A DNA stretch of 11,157 nt from Micavibrio aeruginosavorus (GTDB lineage: Bacteria; Pseudomonadota; Alphaproteobacteria; Micavibrionales; Micavibrionaceae), in NCBI GenBank assembly GCA_003241285.1, contig QFOT01000061.1:1-11157 (forward strand), in the 5' to 3' direction. How positions within the stretch are numbered: the first letter of the stretch is position 1; each line of letters starts with the position of its first letter. A program made the position numbers and the translations under genes. This document shows positions 7,612 to 11,157 of this stretch, in pieces. The notes below the pieces were generated by a model. It was not told the DNA's origin. It saw nothing but the letters and a program-made list of their open reading frames with translations, and did not search any database.

Positions 7612-8633
7612 AGGCGAATGAATTATCACCTGCTATTGGCGAAGACGAAATTCTGGATGAAAACCAGATACGCCCGCAAACATTGGCCGAATTTGTCGGT
7701 CAGAAAGCGCTGCGCGAGAATTTAAGCGTTTTTATCAAGGCGGCGAAATCGCGTAAGGATACGCTAGATCACATTCTTTTCTTCGGTCCGCCGGGGCTTG
7801 GCAAAACGACACTGGCGCAGATCGTGGCGCGGGAACTGGGTGTCGGGTTTCGCGCGACGTCCGGTCCGGTGATTGCGCGGGCCGGTGATCTGGCAGCGCT
7901 TCTTACCAATTTACAGCCGAATGACGTTTTATTCATTGATGAAATTCACCGCCTGAACCCTGCCGTCGAAGAAATCCTCTATCCTGCGATGGAAGACAGA
8001 AAGCTTGACCTGATGATCGGCGAGGGGCCGGCAGCAAGGTCGGTGCAAATCGATCTGCCGCCATTCACATTGGTCGGCGCGACAACAAGATCGGGATTGC
8101 TGACCAATCCTTTGCGCGACCGCTTTGGAATTCCCCTCAGGCTGGAATTCTACGATACGGATGAATTAACCTTAATTGTTAAGAGAATCGCCAAAGTCGT
8201 TGATATTTCTATAACCGAAGACGGGGCGCAGGAGATTGCCAAACGCTCGCGCGGCACTCCCCGTCTAGCGGGACGCTTAACAAGGCGCGTGCGGGATTTT
8301 GCCCATGTGGGCGGCAACGATAAAATCGATGCCAAGGCGGCGGATTACGCGCTGACCAAGCTGGATGTCGATGCGACAGGACTCGATACGATGGACCGCC
8401 GTTACCTGAAATGTATCGCGGAAAAATATGCGGGCGGACCAGTCGGGATCGAAACCCTGTCAGCCATTCTTGCCGAGCAGCGCGATGTGATCGAAGATGT
8501 CGTCGAGCCTTATTTGCTACAGCAGGGCCTTGTACAGCGGACGCCAAGAGGGCGGGTTTTATCGGCGGAAGGTTTCCGTTATCTCGGCCTAAAACCGACG
8601 CAATCCTCGCAAACTGCTTTGTTTGATGAATAA
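7608..8633 (+). CDS. ruvB: Holliday junction branch migration helicase RuvB
   Basis: RuvB is the AAA+ ATPase motor that pumps DNA through the RuvA-bound junction. In its 341 residues I see Walker A (GPPGLGKT, 60-67), Walker B (VLFIDEIH, 107-114), sensor 1 (GATTRSGLL, 157-165), the arginine finger region (NPLRDRFG, Arg170) and sensor 2 (RGTPRLAGRLTRRVRD, 215-230). A winged-helix DNA-binding domain follows (about 262-335, with GGPVGIETLSAILAEQRD and RTPRGRVLSAEGFRYLG). Length and order are normal. The start overlaps the ruvA stop by 4 bp (ATGA). The gene ends inside the possible start region of ybgC. No Shine-Dalgarno stands out, consistent with coupling to ruvA. Confidence 0.98.
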   Translation: MKANELSPAIGEDEILDENQIRPQTLAEFVGQKALRENLSVFIKAAKSRKDTLDHILFFGPPGLGKTTLAQIVARELGVGFRATSGPVIARAGDLAALLTNLQPNDVLFIDEIHRLNPAVEEILYPAMEDRKLDLMIGEGPAARSVQIDLPPFTLVGATTRSGLLTNPLRDRFGIPLRLEFYDTDELTLIVKRIAKVVDISITEDGAQEIAKRSRGTPRLAGRLTRRVRDFAHVGGNDKIDAKAADYALTKLDVDATGLDTMDRRYLKCIAEKYAGGPVGIETLSAILAEQRDVIEDVVEPYLLQQGLVQRTPRGRVLSAEGFRYLGLKPTQSSQTALFDE

Positions 8634-9045
8634 CATGGCCCACGATATTCAATGCCGCGTTTATTATGAAGACACCGATGCCGGCGGGGTCATGTATCAT
8701 GCCAATCACATCAAATTCTGCGAACGGGGCCGGACGGAATTTTTAAGATCGTTCGAACTGCAAAATAGCGATTTACACGCTGAAAACGGCGTTTTATTTG
8801 TTGTCAGGCACCTGGAAGCAGACTATTTTAAGCCCGCGCGACTCGACGATCTTCTGACGGTCAAAACTTCCCTGAAAAGTATTAAAAACACGAGTTTTAT
8901 GATGCGGCAGGAAATCTTCAAAGGTGAAGAAGTTTTGTTTGGCATGGATGTTCTTCTGGTTACCGTGAATACGCAAGGCAAGCCGACGGCCTTGCCAGAT
9001 AATATAAAAAATTTATTTAAAGAGTCTTTGGAGCAAAGCACATGA
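8626..9045 (+). CDS. ybgC: Tol-Pal-associated acyl-CoA thioesterase YbgC
   Basis: YbgC is a cytoplasmic hotdog-fold thioesterase of the 4-hydroxybenzoyl-CoA thioesterase family. It acts on acyl-CoAs and is encoded next to tol genes in many proteobacteria. The protein carries the signature RVYYEDTDAGGVMYHANH near its N-terminus, with the expected catalytic Asp at residue 18 counted from 8626. CERGRTEFLR and VRHLEADYFKPARLDD are also family-typical. Three starts are possible: TTG 8623, ATG 8626 (8-bp overlap with ruvB) and ATG 8635 (1 bp after the ruvB stop, giving MAHDIQ and 136 aa). None has a strong Shine-Dalgarno. I list 8626, but 8635 is nearly as likely. The gene ends overlapping tolQ by 4 bp. 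Confidence 0.93.
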   Translation: MNNMAHDIQCRVYYEDTDAGGVMYHANHIKFCERGRTEFLRSFELQNSDLHAENGVLFVVRHLEADYFKPARLDDLLTVKTSLKSIKNTSFMMRQEIFKGEEVLFGMDVLLVTVNTQGKPTALPDNIKNLFKESLEQST

Positions 9046-9824
9046 CTGCAGACACCGCCACCGTACCCGTCGCTGACGAGGCATTAAAAAGCACATTGGC
9101 AGGAGCGCCTGTCGCACACGATCTTTCGCCGTTCGCCCTGTTTATGAACGCCGATATGATCGTAAAAACGGTCATGATGATTTTGATCTTTATGTCGGTA
9201 TGGTGCTGGACGATCATGATTCATAAGCGCATGACGCTAAAAAAACTGAACCGCCGTGCGGACCGTTTCGAAGACGCTTTTTGGTCGGGCGAGCCGATGG
9301 ATAAACTTTATCAGCGCGTGAAAAAATCTCCCGCCGATCCTTTGCTGGCTACTTTCTCGGCTGGTATGGAAGAATGGCAGGCAGGAATTGCTGCCGGTAT
9401 TCCATCCTCCGAAAGTCTTCAGGCAAGTTTGAAACAGCGTGTTGAGCGTTCGATGTCGATTGCCATTATCCGCGAGATGCAAATTTTAGAACGCGGGATG
9501 ACGTTCCTCGCCACAACAGGTTCGACAGCAACTTTTATCGGATTGTTCGGTACAGTGTGGGGGATTATGAACTCATTCACCGCTATTGCTTCCATGAACA
9601 ATACATCTCTCGCCGTCGTCGCACCGGGTATCGCGGAGGCTTTGTTTGCAACAGCTGCCGGTCTGGTGGCCGCTATTCCGGCGATGGTCGCGTATAACGT
9701 CTTTTCATCACGGCTTGCACGGTACGCAGACCGCTTGCATGCTTTTGCGACAGAATTTACAGCCATCATGTCACGTCATCTGGATAGTGCAGATCGTGGC
9801 AATTCCTCCCGCCGGGTAGCATAA
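9042..9824 (+). CDS. tolQ: Tol-Pal system proton channel subunit TolQ
   Basis: TolQ is the MotA/TolQ/ExbB-family inner-membrane protein. With TolR it forms the proton-motive-force-driven motor acting on TolA. The 260 residues contain one membrane span at about 39-60 (IVKTVMMILIFMSVWCW), a cytoplasmic loop, then two spans at about 154-178 (with FIGLFGTVWGIMNSF) and 198-222 (ALFATAAGLVAAIPAMVAYN). These contain the conserved channel motifs. It is about 30 residues longer than E. coli TolQ, through an N-terminal extension before the first span. The start at 9042 is supported by GGAG (9030-9033) 8 bp upstream and by the ATGA overlap with the ybgC stop. The pairing with tolR and tolA separates it from exbB. 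Confidence 0.97.
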   Translation: MTADTATVPVADEALKSTLAGAPVAHDLSPFALFMNADMIVKTVMMILIFMSVWCWTIMIHKRMTLKKLNRRADRFEDAFWSGEPMDKLYQRVKKSPADPLLATFSAGMEEWQAGIAAGIPSSESLQASLKQRVERSMSIAIIREMQILERGMTFLATTGSTATFIGLFGTVWGIMNSFTAIASMNNTSLAVVAPGIAEALFATAAGLVAAIPAMVAYNVFSSRLARYADRLHAFATEFTAIMSRHLDSADRGNSSRRVA

Positions 9825-9826
9825 TC

Positions 9827-10270
9827 ATGGGTATGAATGTTCCGACAAAGGGATCGGGAAGAGGCGGGTATCGCCCGATGTCCGAAATCAACGTAACGCC
9901 GTTCATTGACGTCATGCTGGTTCTCCTGATCGTCTTCATGGTAACCGCGCCGCTTCTCAATACCGGCGTGCCAGTCGATCTGCCGAAATCAGAAGCCAAT
10001 GCTATCAATGACAAGGATGAAAAGCCTTTGGAAGTTTCTGTCGATAAAAACGGGCAGGCTTATATCGGGGAAACATCTGTCAATCGCGAGCAATTGATTG
10101 AAAAACTCTCTGCCATAACAGGTAATGATTTGGAACGCCGTGTCTTTATCAAAGCCGATACGTCAATATCTTATGGTGAAGTCATGGGTATTATCGGGGC
10201 GATTAACAAGGCAGGCTATACCAAGGTTGCGCTTATTTCACAGCCGGGCTCTGGCAAGTCTAAAAAGTAA
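9827..10270 (+). CDS. tolR: Tol-Pal system protein TolR
   Basis: TolR is the ExbD/TolR-family partner of TolQ: a short cytoplasmic tail, one membrane span and a periplasmic domain. In 147 residues, MSEINVTPFIDVMLVLLIVF (18-37) shows the family motif with Asp28, the conserved proton-relay aspartate in the membrane. The span runs to about residue 44. The periplasmic part includes VPVDLPKSEA, the VSVDKNGQAYI strand and VFIKADTSISYGEVMGII. It starts 2 bp after the tolQ stop. ATG 9833 is an alternative start, and neither has a strong Shine-Dalgarno. Length and position agree with TolR rather than a stand-alone ExbD. Confidence 0.97.
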   Translation: MGMNVPTKGSGRGGYRPMSEINVTPFIDVMLVLLIVFMVTAPLLNTGVPVDLPKSEANAINDKDEKPLEVSVDKNGQAYIGETSVNREQLIEKLSAITGNDLERRVFIKADTSISYGEVMGIIGAINKAGYTKVALISQPGSGKSKK

Positions 10271-10293
10271 TTTCTATTCCTGACCGGGAAACC

Positions 10294-11157
10294 ATGTCTG
10301 AAGATAAAAAAACCGCAGCCAACAATACGATGAAAACACCGCTGATTATTTCAGGGGTTATTCACGCCGTTGTTTTTCTGCTGGTGATTTTCGGCCTGCC
10401 GCATTTCAAGACCAAGCCGGAAATAGTTGAATCTATTCCAATCGACATGGTTGCCGATATTTCCGAGATGACGACGACGAATAAGCCGCCGGTCAAAGCG
10501 CCCAAGCCTAAAGAGGTAAAAAAGGAAGAGCCGCCTCCGCCAAAAAAGGAGCCGCCGAAGCCGTTGCCGCCAAAAGAGGCAACGCCGCCAGATCCTGAAG
10601 AATTGAAAGAACCGCCGAAAAAAGAAGAAGCGGTTGAAAAGGACGACCTTGCTCCGCCGAAACCAAAAGAAAAACCCAAGCCTGTAAAGAAGGCGGAGCC
10701 GAAGAAGGCAACTCCGGTTAAAAAGCCTGAGAAGAAAAAAGAAGACGACTCTCAGGATTTTGACAAGTTGCTGCAAAACTTGTCGGAAGATGAGCCGCCG
10801 CAACCTGAATCCGATGCGCCCGATAGCAAGCTGATGACGGAACCGACACCTTCCCCTGACGTCAGCAAGTTTTCGGATGTCCTTAGCATGAGCGAGCAGG
10901 ATGCGCTTCGCCAGCAATTGGCGGGATGCTGGAATATCAATCCGGGGCTGATGAATGCGCAGGATCTGGCGGTTGAGGTTAAAGTTACCGTAAATCCTGA
11001 CCGGACTGTCAGTTCTGTAAAGATTGTTGATCAGGCCCGTTATAATTCAGATACATTCTTCCGGGCGATGGCGGATTCTGCCCTTCGCGCTGTGCAAAAT
11101 CCGCGCTGCAGCCCTTTAAGATTGCCAGAAGATAAGTATAATCTCTGGCGAGATATG
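10294..11157 (+). CDS. tolA: Cell envelope protein TolA (3' end beyond the window)
   Basis: The frame is open from ATG 10294 to the right edge (288 codons, no stop), so the C-terminal end is missing. TolA is anchored in the inner membrane, spans the periplasm and links the TolQR motor to TolB/Pal. A single membrane anchor lies at about 16-35 (PLIISGVIHAVVFLLVIFGL). Residues 64-150 are a Pro/Lys/Glu-rich rod replacing the Ala-rich helix of E. coli TolA. Residues about 195-288 form the C-terminal domain, with Cys212 (AGCWN) and Cys272 (PRCSPL), a likely disulfide pair, and the family-typical LPEDKYNLWRD. The gene lies 23 bp after tolR, with a weak GGGA before the start. A TonB-like reading is possible from the Pro/Lys region, but the context and C-terminal motif favour TolA. 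tolB and pal would be expected next. Confidence 0.93.
   Translation, partial: MSEDKKTAANNTMKTPLIISGVIHAVVFLLVIFGLPHFKTKPEIVESIPIDMVADISEMTTTNKPPVKAPKPKEVKKEEPPPPKKEPPKPLPPKEATPPDPEELKEPPKKEEAVEKDDLAPPKPKEKPKPVKKAEPKKATPVKKPEKKKEDDSQDFDKLLQNLSEDEPPQPESDAPDSKLMTEPTPSPDVSKFSDVLSMSEQDALRQQLAGCWNINPGLMNAQDLAVEVKVTVNPDRTVSSVKIVDQARYNSDTFFRAMADSALRAVQNPRCSPLRLPEDKYNLWRDM

Noticed and set aside
10351..10940. Minus-strand frames opposite tolA, rich in Arg/Phe/Leu or Ser/Gly
   Set aside because: They are antisense to the Pro/Lys-rich rod of TolA, whose low-complexity codons leave the opposite strand open. TolA itself has clear domain motifs.
1..11157. Insertion sequence, integrase, att site or tRNA flanking the autotransporter gene
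   Set aside because: No transposase or integrase frame, terminal inverted repeats or tRNA was seen in the window, so any transfer mechanism leaves no visible mark here.

Overview
The window fits an alphaproteobacterium of moderate GC content. The gene order ruvC-ruvA-ruvB-ybgC-tolQ-tolR-tolA on one strand is typical of that class. TolQ, TolA and the type V autotransporter imply a Gram-negative cell with an outer membrane. I cannot place it more finely from sequence alone.

Layout. Positions 1-42 hold the last 13 codons and stop of a plus-strand gene. Its tail resembles the C-terminus of YebC, which commonly lies just upstream of ruvC. Positions 39-6398, on the minus strand, are one very large gene (2119 aa) for a classical autotransporter. 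It has a signal peptide, a roughly 200-residue N-terminal passenger segment, 18 passenger-associated repeats (about residues 236-1603), a conserved passenger/barrel junction, and a C-terminal beta-barrel ending in Phe. An 82-bp divergent intergenic region (6399-6480) carries the start signals for ruvC and a perfect 14-bp AT palindrome. From 6481 to the right edge, seven plus-strand genes are packed with gaps of 0-23 bp or short overlaps: ruvC, ruvA, ruvB, ybgC, tolQ, tolR and the first 288 codons of tolA, which runs off the window.

How the genes work together. RuvA, RuvB and RuvC process Holliday junctions during recombinational repair. TolQ and TolR are the inner-membrane proton-driven motor that energises TolA, which spans the periplasm to contact TolB/Pal and keep the outer membrane constricted at division. 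YbgC is the acyl-CoA thioesterase usually encoded with tol genes. The stop/start overlaps suggest that the ruv and tol genes share a transcript. The autotransporter is the accessory element. It appears to sit, reversed, in the otherwise conserved yebC-ruvC junction, and it is probably a surface-displayed or secreted beta-helical adhesin-like protein of unknown specific function.

The rest is a standard core locus. The most notable points are the position of the autotransporter, its two-length repeat architecture (units of about 88 and about 64 residues), and near-identical DNA patches inside the repeat array.
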